From positions 1,268,225-1,332,224 of the forward strand of contig JAJEKB010021353.1 in assembly GCA_022393335.1 (NCBI GenBank): DNA of 64,000 nucleotides. The letters run 5' to 3'. This DNA comes from Macrotrachela quadricornifera. Its lineage: Eukaryota > Rotifera > Eurotatoria > Philodinida > Philodinidae. A model generated the notes under the pieces. The model saw nothing but the letters and a program-made list of their open reading frames with translations. It was not told where the DNA came from and did no database searches. A program made the translations under genes and the position numbers. This document shows, piece after piece, positions 10,991-21,968 of the stretch (positions within the stretch are counted from its first letter, which is position 1; each line of letters opens with the position of its first letter).

Positions 10991-11940
10991 GAATCGTTAA
11001 TTGTACGGATATCATTTCTGTCACCAACTTATCAATATATTTTAAAATGAAACAATATCTCAAATCAATGATAAACCCATAAGCTTCATTGTGTCAAAAA
11101 AAAACTGTTCCGATCCAGTCAGAAATAGTGTAGAAAAAAAGTTATTACTGGGCCGAAAGTTGGACAAAAAGCTATCATACCGTATTTTGTGTGTCTTCCA
11201 AGCAGTTCTCATCCGATTGAGCTGAAACTTTCATCAATTATTCTTCTGTGTGATTTATCGGTGGCCATAGTGCTGTATCACATCATCGAACAGAAACAGA
11301 ACCAGAGTCTTTCTAGAAAACCAGGTTTCTGTCCGAGAATCATAAGTTTTACGAATACAGAAACATTTTGGTGAAAAAGCAAGGTAATATTCGGAAACAG
11401 CTCGTCAAGCTGCATCGAATCGTACATAACAGTGGGTACTTTTCGAAAAAAAGTAGGTTCCTGTGCCCAATAAGGTTTTGAAACTCAGCTTTTCCGTATT
11501 TTTAACCTTCCCTAAACAATTTTCCTTCAATTGAGCTCAAAACTTTCACCAATTATTCTCCTATATGCGACTCATCATTGGTCTTAGCGCCATTTCACAT
11601 CAATGATCACAGCCGATGCTATGAGTCTCCCAAAAGACCGAGATTTTTGCCTTGGAACCCCTATTTTTGTAAAGTAGGCATCGTTTTGGTGCAAAACCAA
11701 ATTGATTTTCGGAATCAGCGTGTCAAACTGCGTTGAATGACGTGTGACACGATGTATTTTCTAATAAAAGCTTTTTTCAAAATTTTGGCAAGGGTACCTC
11801 ACAGGTGATTTTTACGAAAAATTTTTTTTTCAATAAGTGTTCTATTTGCTTGAAGATAATTTTCTAAGTGATGTATAAACACTTCTCAGCAATAAAAACC
11901 CCTTTCAAAGCACGAAACTTAAATGTCTACCTGATATACA
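10991..11940. other. Degenerate repeat-like sequence, no gene
   Basis: No supported coding region. Two blocks resemble each other: gagctgaaactttcatcaat near 11219 and gagctcaaaactttcaccaa near 11533. This suggests an old internally duplicated element. The identity is unknown. Confidence 0.4.
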
Positions 11941-13095
11941 AAAGTTGCACACTATAGGCCGTTCACACGATAGCTCTTCACAATTACATTCGATTGTGCT
12001 GAAATTTTGTGCACACAACTGTCTCATCAATATCTCGGTCGAGAGAAGAACATGAGAAGGATCCATCAAGAGATAGCTGAGTTAAAACAAAAATTGTTAT
12101 TATTGACCAGATCATCCCTAAGGAAGGTACAGGGATTTTTTCTCAGAATTATTTACAACATATATTAATCTACTCATTTTTTAACGCTGATTCCAAATGT
12201 GGTATTAGTTCTGAATGAAATCGTAGTTTTTTAAGTGAAAGTTGCCTAAACAGGGTCCCAAAAATGCACAAAATCTGTATTCTGAGGCCAGTGTGCCTAA
12301 CATATATCTCCGGTGACTAGCAGCTTTGAGGTATTCTAGATGTATGGTTTTGTCGCTACCAAAAAGAGTTATCAAACGAAAAAAATCGGAACTCGATAGC
12401 TGTTAATATTGATAGATTATTATGAAATACTGATGCATCTGTGTATCACATATCTTTAATAGATCCATGAGGTTGCCTATGACCATAATCTCGCTAGATA
12501 AAAGCCCTAATCCATTCTGGAATAACTCCTCCTACTCAGTTTTTTAAGCTGAGCACGAATCTGAACTCGATTTCTATGATTTCTAAATATATTCAATTAC
12601 TGTGGGAGTTGAGTCAATGATCACTAGGTAGAGTCACCTACATTGTCATCCATGCTAACTTGGCTTGCAAGGTTTTTTATTCTTACAATTTAGTGGCAAA
12701 AGATGTGTTGTTGATGAGATCTATGTCCTGCAGAAAAATAAGCCTAAGATCTCGTGCAGCGCGTGAGAAAAATTTAAAATACCACCTCTCGCAGTGTAAT
12801 GTTGCTTCGGATTTACACAGTTTTTGAATTTTATCACTTCTTTTATCTCATAACTGGCTCACTTGAGCAGAATAAATTCGTAGACTAAATTGTTTTCTGT
12901 TCAAATGAAATGTCCCAGAGCTCAAATGGCTAATCCGTTGAGGAGATAAGGTCAAAATGCTGAGCATATACTCAAGATAGATAGTTTTTAGACAGTTTGA
13001 CAAAAATCAATCTGTCATCAGTTATCTTTACTTTTTGAAGTACACATAACACTCAGATTTAAATCCGAGGTTTTCACATTTATATCTCAAAAATT
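11940..13095. repeat. Dispersed repeat, copy A
   Basis: This segment matches 16600-18545 in order. Shared blocks include cacgatagctcttcacaatt, ctcatcaatatctcg, agaggaaggatcc-like sequence, gttttttaagtgaaa, atctcgtgc and the long segment from about 12690 to 13085 (against 18135-18540). No coding potential was recognised. Copy A lacks the insert seen in copy B and therefore shows the uninterrupted form. Confidence 0.7.
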
Positions 13096-15150
13096 GTCGA
13101 TTATAATAAAATCTAACTGCATATGAACATATTCGCCATTGTTCTTTAAGATTAGCTAAAATCAATAGGAGATTGTGTTCATTATTTTTGTGTTTTATTT
13201 TCGAAAACTTTTCCTATTCTTTTGTAACTTATTTTTTATATTCTAATGTTAAAGATTAACAAAATATCTTATTAGGATACAAAGCATCACTAAATAATAT
13301 TTTATTAATTAACTACTAATATTAAATAAAATAAAAATAAAAAACTTTTATTCTGAAAATCTTGGAAATTAAATAAATCTTAAAAATCACAAATAACAAC
13401 ATGATTCTATTTTCATTTTTTAATTTTTCTTGTTTAGTTGTGTGATAAAGAACTTTTGAATAACAAAAAATTGTTTTACTTTAAGAATAGCATTAATTTC
13501 TCTAATATAAGCATCCTTTTGTAATTTAATATTACTACTAAAATATTGTCGAAACTTATTTGTTATAATTGTCGCAGGATGATCGAATCTTTTCTCAACG
13601 TCTCTTTTTAGTATTCGCAATATACAATTAGAAAAAATTATTACAATTTGAATGAAGCGAACGATACGGCTAATGCTCAGTATTGTAAAAAGACGTTTTG
13701 AATTTGATGAAAAAGATCTAAAATCTTTTCTTTCTCCGTAGTTGATAGACTTCTCAAATAAAATTTCTTATTAAATCTGAATAATTCTGTATATCAATTT
13801 ATTTGGCATCACGTTCTTCTATGCTCTTATCATGTTCTCAGATTTAGTTTTTTTTTGTGTTGATTTTTTGCTTATATGAACATGTATTTGATCTCTGATA
13901 AAAATATTCTGTAATGTAGTACAAAAAAATCATGCATTTTAACTTCGTTTATAAGTTTCAACTATAGTTTAAGTTAGAGAGATGAAACTTTGAAATATAA
14001 AACGATATAGTTAGATATACGTATGATAAAAGCTTAACTTTCTACATTAAGGAAAAATATCATTAACAATTTTTCTTGAGTTGTTATAGAATATAATTTA
14101 TAGTTATACGGTATCTTTATTGAAGAGAATTTTAAGGCGAAAAAAAATATTGAAAATATTTCTATAAGCGTTCCAAAGATTATGTTCTGACGAAGTAATG
14201 ATATTGAAAAACTCCAAAAAAAAATAAGAACTTTATGTTCTTTTCAGCGGTAAGAAAACATTGAAGAAATATATTACCATTGAAATAAATGTTAGTCCTA
14301 CCAATTAGCATCCATGCTCGAAAATCTTTAAAAAGAGTTTATGTTCCGAAATTCTACTTAAGATTAACCAAAAATGTTGAGTCCAGTTAAAGACCGTGTC
14401 GGATAAGCAGATCTATTCGAAATTGAAAAATGAAATGTACCATTTTATAGAACAAATCAAAGCACATTGAATGATGTATATTGAATCCGATCTTCATAAG
14501 ACTTTAGTGGAATTAGAGTCAATTTACTAGTAGACGGGCATGTATCCAAAAAGTTCTAGTACATAGAAAAACAATTGTAGATCATTGAAAAATCGTATCT
14601 TTTTTCTATGAGAGATAAAACGATCGGCGATAATAAATATTTTACAGTAACAGAGATGTTAAGATCTTTTATAAGAATATCTTTGAAATATGATGACACA
14701 ACATCTTCTTTGTCCGTACGCATTCCATTTTTATTTCAAAAACTGCATTTACAAATAAGATTATCGCGGTAACCTAAAAATAAGCCGTTGCCAACCGTGG
14801 TTTTACTCGAACTTTTTTTCCGTGGACTATATAAATCATTTAAAATTTAAATTGTACAATTACAAAAATTGATTAAAACAATAATCTTGATCATACTCGA
14901 TCAGAGAGTATTGCTTTCAATCAAATTTTTTTCTTTATTTCTGCAGAAGCACTGCTTTGACCTTTTATTTTGATTACTTATTTTGCGTGAGTAGAAAACA
15001 ATGATTCACTTTAAGAAATGGTTTTTTCTCACTATTCAATTCAACTTGACGCCAACTGAAATTTATTCTTTCGAACAATGTTAGACAGTTTATTAGAATA
15101 TTCGTAATTCATTATTATTGTCATTACATAACAAAATGCAATACGTGCAA
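13096..15150. other. Very AT-rich intergenic stretch with one weak ORF
   Basis: Mostly AT-rich with homopolymer runs. A minus-strand 66-residue frame at 13420-13620 has a mixed, coding-like composition (RDVEKRFDHPATIIT...) but no start context, domain or partner exon that I can identify. Nothing else is supported. Confidence 0.4.
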
Positions 15151-15159
15151 CCCGAAAAG

Positions 15160-15167
15160 TATATATA
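15160..15167 (+). promoter_or_regulatory. TATA box for the TM2-domain gene
   Basis: TATATATA lies about 60 bp upstream of the ATG at 15227, a spacing that fits a short 5' leader. Confidence 0.5.
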
Positions 15168-15226
15168 TTCTCGTCAATAATACAAACAATCACATTTCTC
15201 AGCGTCATTTTAAAAAGGAGATTACA

Positions 15227-15649
15227 ATGCAGATGTCATATTTTTCATACATTTGCTTCGTAGTTGTTGCTATTTGCGTTGGAATATGCAATTCTCTTGC
15301 TACAACATCATGTAGTTCAAGTGCTGATTGTGGTTCTAATGGAATATGTTCGAGTTCAACGAATACTTGCAATTGTACCACAGCGGGATATGTTACTGTA
15401 GAATCCAATAAACCATGTGCTTATGAACAGAAAAAGAAATTAACTGCATTTCTTCTATCATTTTTTGTTGGTACTTTTGGGGCTGATTGGTTTTATTTAG
15501 CAGCTGGCAATGGAGGTTATATTGCTGCAGGTGTATTTAAATTGTTAACAGTTGGTGGTGTTGGTATTTGGGCTTTAGTGGACTGGATTCGTATATTGAC
15601 AAATACTTTTCCTGATGGTCAAGGAGTAGCATTACGCGATTGGAGTTAA
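15227..15649 (+). CDS. Secreted-type TM2-domain membrane protein
   Basis: The protein is 140 residues in one exon. Residues 1-24 are a signal peptide (SYICFVVVAICVGICNS). Residues 29-64 are a short cysteine-rich, EGF-like part with Cys at 29, 35, 41, 48, 50 and 64. Residues 70-135 are a TM2 domain: a first helix with FFVGTFGADWFYLAAG, a glycine-rich turn and a second helix ending in GIWALVDWIRIL. These are the characteristic TM2 motifs. Animal TM2 proteins are small membrane proteins, some linked to Notch signalling or amyloid-peptide binding; the role here is unknown. The ATG at 15227 is followed by another at 15233, either of which gives the same signal peptide. A TATA box lies upstream. 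The short frame at 16120-16302 ends in a cysteine-containing tail faintly like this Cys-rich part but is too weak to call. Confidence 0.85.
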   Translation: MQMSYFSYICFVVVAICVGICNSLATTSCSSSADCGSNGICSSSTNTCNCTTAGYVTVESNKPCAYEQKKKLTAFLLSFFVGTFGADWFYLAAGNGGYIAAGVFKLLTVGGVGIWALVDWIRILTNTFPDGQGVALRDWS

Positions 15650-16590
15650 CCAATGTATATGCTATGATAACATTACATATTTCGAACAGTTATATTTTCA
15701 TTTGTTCTTGTATCTTTTAAATATATTTTATTTTTTGAATCTATCTAGATAAAATAATCAAGAGCCTGAGAGTGTTTAAAAATCTTATTTTTTTGATAAA
15801 AACAAATTGTATCATTGAATTTGCACCTATTATTAAATATATAACTTGTTACATTCTTTAAACAAATTAGATATAACAAAATATTAGCAAGATTTTTATT
15901 TTTCACATGTGTTGATGAGATTTCTATACGGATAACTTTTTTCATTTATTCAGATTCTGATGATTTCATCTATATTCATTTTTACTCCAGAAATGGTCTA
16001 TTCAATATCAAACTCCATCAGAATGTAATACAAATATTACTTTTCAATGATATTAACGAAATGCAAATCGTGAGTGTGAGGGAAAGGAATGTTGATATCT
16101 AATTTAGATATATTATCATTTGATTTTTATTCTCATGAGTTTGAACAATAACCTGCTACAGAGATTTTCTAACAGAAACAAGATAGTTACTATTAAATAT
16201 TTTTCAAAATTCTACAACACTCGAGAATTTTGCTATGATTGTGCAAACACAAGTAAATATTTTTCTTCTTCCTCAAACGATTGCAAGTGTACTTCTTGGT
16301 AACATATACGTAACTAACATCAATTATTCATCATTTACTAAGTTGCATCATAAACATTTTACCGTCAAATAGCTTCCTAAAGTATTTTTAATGATTATTC
16401 ATCATTTTATTCATGACATTCAACTTTTTTTGTGACTTTTTAGTACAATTTTTTCGAACGCTTAGGAAAAATAAGATGACGATAATATATAACATATAGA
16501 GGACAGAATTGTAGAGATATTAAAATAAACAAACTGATGTGGCAGTAATGATCATATCCACGCGTATTATTTCTTTTCATGTACTTAAAA
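15650..16590. other. Intergenic stretch
   Basis: AT-rich, no supported gene. A small plus frame at 16120-16302 (60 residues) is unconvincing. Confidence 0.4.
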
Positions 16591-16894
16591 AGTTCACACA
16601 CTTTAGAATCGGTCAGTGTGTCCGTCCGTTTATTACACGATAACTCTTCACAATTACATTCGATTCAGCTGATATTTTGTGCGCACAACTGTCTCATCAA
16701 TATCTCGCCCGAGAGAAGAAGATGAGAAGGATCCGGCAAGAAATGATTGAGTTATAGAAAAAATGTTAATATTGATCAGACCATCCTTGAGGGAGAGTAC
16801 AGGGATTTTTTCAAAAAACAAATTTTTCTTTCTCACAATTATTTCCAACATATACAAATCGATTCAGTTTTTAACGCTGATTCCAAATCTATAT

Positions 16895-17690
16895 ATACAA
16901 AGAAGAATGTCTGTTTGTCTGTCTGTCTGTTCGCTATGCATTCCGTCCCTGTAAAAGCTACGATCACCAAACTTTCCATGGTGCATTCCCAGGTCCGGAG
17001 GAAGGTCTTAGCGCGGTAACCCAGGGAGAGTGTGAATTTGGGGTGTGTGGGTGTGGGGTGTGGGTGAAATTTCAGCCATGTCATGTGCCAATGAGATTTG
17101 CATGAATTTTTCAAAAATTTAGCGAATTTGTTATGATTCTTAGATTAATCATTTTCTATCGATGGTTCTTTGGTCTAAATGTGAAAACCGAAGGTTTCTA
17201 ATAGGTTATAAGAGAAAAAAATGTATACAAGTGTTTCCTTGATTCACAACCATAATGTATCCATTAGTTTTCTATGACTCGCAGAAGCAACGTATTCGTT
17301 GTTTTTTTTGACTCACAACGATTACGTATCTATATGTTTAAAGAAGAACGTTTGTCTGTTCGCTATGCAATCAGTTCGTGTGATAGCTAGCGTTACAAAA
17401 GTTTTCACACTACTTCCTTAGCTTCTGAGGAAAGTCATCTTGAGGTTGAAACCACCAAACGGGGTGCGTGGAAGGGGCTGGGTGAAATTTCATCGCGATC
17501 AATACAGATCGAGATTCTGATGCGTCTGTTCCCTATATATTTAGTCATTGTGAGAGATAGCGTCACGGAACTATCCGCAACAGTTCCTTGAGTGTGCTAA
17601 TGAAATTCGGCAGAGTGATTGGGGGTGAGAAAGGAAGGCGTGCGTGAAACTTCATCCAAGTCGTAAGAGGCTGTGATTTTATTCACTTTC
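16895..17690. repeat. Three degenerate direct repeat units
   Basis: Three successive blocks share the order gtctgtt-cgctatgca, then a cacaaaa/cac-ttcc block, then a gaggaaagtct-like block, then a GT-rich tract ending in gggtgaaatttcatc or a close variant (ending near 17073, 17491 and 17655). Units are roughly 150-180 bp with irregular spacing. The first contains a TGTGGG-like tract at 17040-17066. No coding function was recognised. Confidence 0.55.
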
Positions 17691-17765
17691 TAATTAAATG
17701 ACGCAGTTCAATACAATTTTGAGAGTGATCGTGTCCAAAGTGGATGCGGATGAGGATGTCAGCTT

Positions 17766-18010
17766 GAGCCCGATGAGAAGAGTCCCACTGAAGTTGCCTT
17801 AAGCACGGTAGGAAATGTTCTGTGAAAGATACTCCACGCACGGTGGGAAAAGCTCTGTAGCAGAGATTCCAGGTACGATAAAAAAAGTCCTATGAAAGAG
17901 GTATCACGTACGGCGAGAAGAGTTCTATAGCGAATACCTAACGCAGAGCAGGAGCAGTCCTGTAGAAGACGTGTTATGTACAACAGAAAAATTCGGATGG
18001 AAGATGCAAA
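17766..18010. repeat. Degenerate minisatellite, seven units of exactly 35 bp
   Basis: Units begin at 17766, 17801, 17836, 17871, 17906, 17941 and 17976. A typical unit starts acgYacggYgRgaa and continues agttctgtag (variants). Pairwise identity is low but no unit has gained or lost a base. The array lies inside copy B of the dispersed repeat and is absent from copy A. Confidence 0.75.
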
Positions 18011-18605
18011 ACTCTAACCATATTCTATTTTCATCGGGTATCTCTGCTAGTATGATATAAGTTTTGAATCAAATCGTAGTTTTTTAAGTGAAAATTGCCT
18101 AAATGTCTAATATATGTCTCAGGTGACTAGCGGCTTTGTAATTTAGTGGCAAAAGATGTGTCGTTGATGATATCTATGTCTTATAGAAAAATAAGTCTAA
18201 GATCTCGTGCGGCGCATGAGAAAAATTTAAAATCCAACCGTTCCGCAATGTAATGTTGCTTCGGATTTGTGCAACTTTTGAATTTTAGCACTTCTTTTAT
18301 CTCATAACTTGCTCACTTGAGCAGAATAAATTGGTAGACTAAACTGTTTTCTGTCCAAAATCAAATGTCTCAAAGCTCAAATGGCTAATCCGTTGAGGAG
18401 ACAAGGTCAAACTGCTGAGCATATACTCAAGATAGATAGTTTCTAGACAGTGTCGATAAAAATCAATTTGTCATTAGTTATTTTTACTTTTTGAAGTACA
18501 TATAATACTCGCATTTAAATCTGAGGTTTTTACATTTATTAATTATTGCCCACTATTGCCACCCATTATAAATAATTTAGCTGGTGAATTGCAATCTACA
18601 TAAAA

Positions 18606-18740
18606 AATCCCGGCTACACCTCTGGTACAAAGTACCGGCTTTTGTACTTAAGTAGAAATACTAAAGTATTCATCTGAAGTATAAGTACAAATGAATATTT
18701 AGAATACTTGCACTTTTACTTTTTACTTGAAAAAGTACGA
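18606..18740. mobile_element. Possible terminus of a Tol2-like hAT element
   Basis: The sequence cccggctacacctctg (complement CAGAGGTGTAGCCGGG) is followed by short repeated motifs of the kind gtacttaagtag / aaagtatt / agtacaaa / cttttactttttac. Subterminal arrays of AGTA/TACTT motifs next to a CAGAGGTG end are typical of Ac/Tol2-type hAT elements. No matching second end or transposase was found, so this may be a lone end. Confidence 0.4.
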
Positions 18741-19940
18741 AAATATTTCATATTCAGTTTTATCATTCTATTATTTTGTGCTTAAAGGTGTAATGCACAA
18801 CCTTAATGAGTGTTTTATTTGAATAAAAAACATGAAACGCGTTGGCGAAATTAAGTTCAGCATTTATTTAATTCTTTTATACTTAAGCACATAAGTTATC
18901 TACTGAATTATTTCACAAAGGGTCAATTGTCGAAAAACCAAAAGTTGTGATTATCAGATTGGACTTCTCTTTTCGTCAAAGGATAGGATCAGTTTGTTTT
19001 CTATTGACACTCTCACCCTCAAATTATTTTTTGTAAAGCTACCAGTTGAGTTTTTTAAGAACAGTCTATCTGGTAAATTATAATGTATTTATGGTGAGTT
19101 TTCAAAAATCAAATCTAAAGTCAAACCACTAATAAAAAATCTACAAATTGCGGAGGGCTGAAATGAATAATATACCTTCTAGGCCAGTCTGTAATATAAG
19201 TTTGTAGCCATCTGTATGAAAAACGTTCACTTTTCTCAGTTTTCCGCTTTCTAACAGAAAAAAACATATTTACGGGTGTTATGAAACTAAATAAAAGCGC
19301 TTAAAAAATCAATACTAGAAAATTTAATAATGTATGAATCGATACGTCTTCAGCTTTTTCTTTCTCTGGTGAAAAGCACAATTCTCCATCTAATTTCTAT
19401 CAAAAGTTAGTCAAACATACGAACAAGATAGATCCTATCGAAGTTTTATTATTATTGTGTTACTTAAAGTATGGTCAAATAACATAGGAATCAAGAGCTT
19501 ATTTCCTCTCTCAAACTGTACAGGAAGAAAATTTTTTAAAGTCTATTTCGAACTTCAATTAAAATGCACGATTATTTCTACGATTTCTACAATGTTCGGA
19601 TCCAGACTGTGTTGTAAATGATGTGTTCACATTAAATATTCATTGTTTTACTCAATCCAACGTCTAATAAATGACGAGAAAATTTGTTTTCTTTTTCTTT
19701 TCATCTACTGTAAATAATAAATTGTATACATGAAAATAAAACTTCCGTTTGCTTTTATTCTCGAGATTGATTTACATAAAAAAATTCCGTAATACAAAAT
19801 TTACTATTCATTTCGTTATTGCCGAGATTTCACTGAATCAAAGAAAAAGTGATTGTATGAATAATACTTGTAACTCGTTTGATGTTGTGATTCTGAGAGT
19901 TGGACTTTGGGGATTATACTATCGTTTCTCTGATTAATAA
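18741..19940. other. Intergenic stretch
   Basis: AT-rich, with no supported gene. The frame at 19749-19937 is cut by the MITE that follows and has no recognisable domain. Confidence 0.4.
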
Positions 19941-19949
19941 GTCGAAGAG

Positions 19950-20072
19950 GGTCCTGTGAAGTGAACCAAACTTTTGTGAACCAAAGTGCGCTACTGTCAA
20001 TGTATTGAGTTTTAAAACACATCGATAGTAGCGCACTTTGGTTCACAAAAGTTTGGTTCACTTCACAGGACC
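19950..20072. mobile_element. 123-bp foldback MITE with 9-bp target duplication
   Basis: Two arms of about 50 bp (starting GGTCCTGTGAAGTGAACC and ending in the exact complement) surround a short spacer centred near 20010. The flanks are identical 9-mers, GTCGAAGAG (19941-19949 and 20073-20081). A 9-bp duplication is typical of Mutator-like (MULE) transposition. The arms are nearly perfect, suggesting a young insertion. Confidence 0.85.
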
Positions 20073-20443
20073 GTCGAAGAGTAAGAAAAAGGTTTTCAAT
20101 GATGTTTACAGTAAATAAGTTTAAAAGATTCTTTTTTCTTTTCTACCGATTACTTTCCTCATTTGTCAATGTTTGCATGTGTTTTGCATATTCATTCAAA
20201 TAAAACTAAATTGATAGGAAAAAAGCATTCAAAGATTTTTTTTACTGACGCTGTTCGTTAACAGTGTTGACCCAGAGTTTTGAAACGATTGATTCGAAAG
20301 AAATCGAATCTTTGATGATTATTTTTCACATTAACCAACAACTAAATAAGGTTCTTTTTATTGTACTTAGTTTTTTATGATGCATATTAATATGTTTTTA
20401 GATAAAATATCTTCATTTATTTATCTGTTAACTCATCATATCC

Positions 20444-20873
20444 ATGTCAAAACTGAGTATGTGATCAAAAACAATGGTGCACTCCTATAATATATAAAAA
20501 CTCTCATTTGTTTTTTTTAGTGAAATATATAATATTTGTTCTAGGACTTTGTAGCTATTTTATTATCAGCACTTGCAATGCTAACACAATAAATCAAATA
20601 ATGGGTCGTATATACGATCAAATGGGTTACAATTCAACTAGTTTTTCACTCGCTCAAATGAATATCAAAAGAAAACTACTTTGTGCTGTTCAATATATAA
20701 ATTACTTTCCCACTTGTAACATTGCTGTGTTTAATGGGTCAGCTATTCCACAATGTTCACTTTTCGGTGAACTACTGATGGCAGAGAAACTTGTGGTTTA
20801 TTCTAATGCAGTTGTCTACGACTTTCAGCTGAGCAAATTCCAAAGTATGAAACATACTAAACATCGACATTGA
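20444..20873 (+). CDS. Small secreted protein, two-exon model
   Basis: The open frame in the second exon has no ATG near its start and is preceded by a polypyrimidine tract ending in AG (20509-20520). A first exon ATGTCAAAACTGA (20444-20456) followed by GTATGT gives a 64-bp intron (20457-20520) and restores the frame exactly. The product is 121 residues, beginning MSKLMKYIIFVLGLCSYFII, a good signal peptide. Four further cysteines lie beyond it (in LLCAVQ, FPTCNI, PQCSLF and the STCNAN signal end) and the tail is basic. No domain is recognised. The splice model is inference from frame, junction and signal-peptide consistency, and the exact mature ends are unknown. Confidence 0.5.
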
Positions 20874-21380
20874 AGTCTTTACACCTATCATATTTTCATT
20901 GAATTAGATTTATTTCGTTAATTAGACTTTATTGTGATCACATCTTGTATTAAGAAATGTGTGTTGCCATAGTTTAGTTTGTTCATACAACAAACACTCG
21001 TATAAGATTTTGATGAGAAAAAGTTCTAACTTTCAAGATGTTTCGGTACTTCGAACGATCTTCTGTTCGATGTTAGATGTTTTAAAAATATTTGATATAA
21101 TTTGCAATAATGATGATAAAACTAAATTTTTGAGAAAAGTATTGTCATATTCTAGGAGATTCATGAGTGAAGTCTTGTTGTTTCTTTCTACACTACATTA
21201 TATCAATTGTTACGAGAAGTTTGAATGAAACTAAACCGCTAAAATCTACTATCGTTCCATCATAAGTGAATCTCCTCAAATGCTACTAACAAGAATAAAA
21301 TGATTAATTTGATATGACTTCAACAGAGATAAAAAGAACTATATTGATTTCTATAAAATATAGTTCTTCAATAACTTTCG
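20874..21380. other. Intergenic stretch
   Basis: A plus frame at 20959-21228 (89 residues) has no ATG at its start and no recognisable domain. Otherwise nothing is seen. Confidence 0.4.
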
Positions 21381-21968
21381 ATGACTACAAAATTTTTCTT
21401 ACTTATTCTAGCAACAACTACTACAATTCGCACACCCCAATTCATGAAAATCACTGGTTCAAATGACACTATTGTTGGTATTTTTAACACATCGACTGGT
21501 TTATCGAGCAATGCCAATGTAGGCAATTGGACGTCACATGAAGGTCCCTCGAACGCTTTTGATGATAATATAAATTCAAAGTATTTAAATTTTGCTGCTG
21601 GTGATACTTCGACGACAGGTGGTCTCCAAAGTGGTTTATATGTTACTCCTCATATTGGTCGTTCCGTTGCAACAGAAATTCAGTTTGCTACGGCCAATGA
21701 CAATTATGAGAGAGATCCTATAACAATAACACTTGAAGGCAGTAATAATGCAAGTGCACAATTATCTCTAGGAGCGAGTTGGACACTAATATATTCAGGT
21801 TCCACTGGTATCAACGCTTCTGTGGATCCGGGTAGAATGATTTATGTACCAATGCAAAATTTCAGTAATACAATGGCTTTTATCAGTTATCGATTATTAA
21901 TCACATCCAAGCGAGCAAGTTCGTATGGCGTTCAGTATAGTGAAGTTCGTATTTATGGTTTCATTTAA
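21381..21968 (+). CDS. Discoidin-like (F5/8 type C-like) secreted protein
   Basis: The protein is 195 residues. A hydrophobic start (KFFLLILATTTTI) could be a short signal peptide. Residues about 25-193 show the pattern of a galactose-binding-like jelly-roll domain: NWTSHEGPSNAFDDN near the start, KYLNF, then VATEIQFATANDNYERDP, ITITLEGSNN, SWTLIYSGSTG, SYRLLITSKRA and a final VQYSEVRIYGF. Family knowledge: such domains bind glycans or phospholipids outside cells, and similar single-domain proteins occur in bdelloids. The usual cysteines of vertebrate F5/8C domains are absent. The ATG at 21381 gives the only reasonable start, although cttattctag just inside could be an acceptor for an alternative first exon. 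Confidence 0.75.
   Translation: MTTKFFLLILATTTTIRTPQFMKITGSNDTIVGIFNTSTGLSSNANVGNWTSHEGPSNAFDDNINSKYLNFAAGDTSTTGGLQSGLYVTPHIGRSVATEIQFATANDNYERDPITITLEGSNNASAQLSLGASWTLIYSGSTGINASVDPGRMIYVPMQNFSNTMAFISYRLLITSKRASSYGVQYSEVRIYGFI

Larger units (their letters stand above)
16600..18545. repeat. Dispersed repeat, copy B, interrupted
   Basis: The outer parts match copy A at 11940-13095 (16630-16890 against about 11965-12215, and 18060-18540 against about 12215-13090). The middle, about 16891-18058, is absent from copy A and consists of other repeats: a three-unit direct repeat and a 35-bp minisatellite. Copy A and copy B together define the insertion point within a few bases. Confidence 0.7.

Noticed and set aside
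16120..16302. Second cysteine-rich gene downstream of the TM2 gene
   Set aside because: The Cys-containing tail is only faintly similar and the frame lacks a signal peptide and TM2 helices.
18606..18740. Complete Tol2-like element
   Set aside because: Only one plausible end was found; no opposite end, target duplication or transposase, so only a possible terminus is reported.
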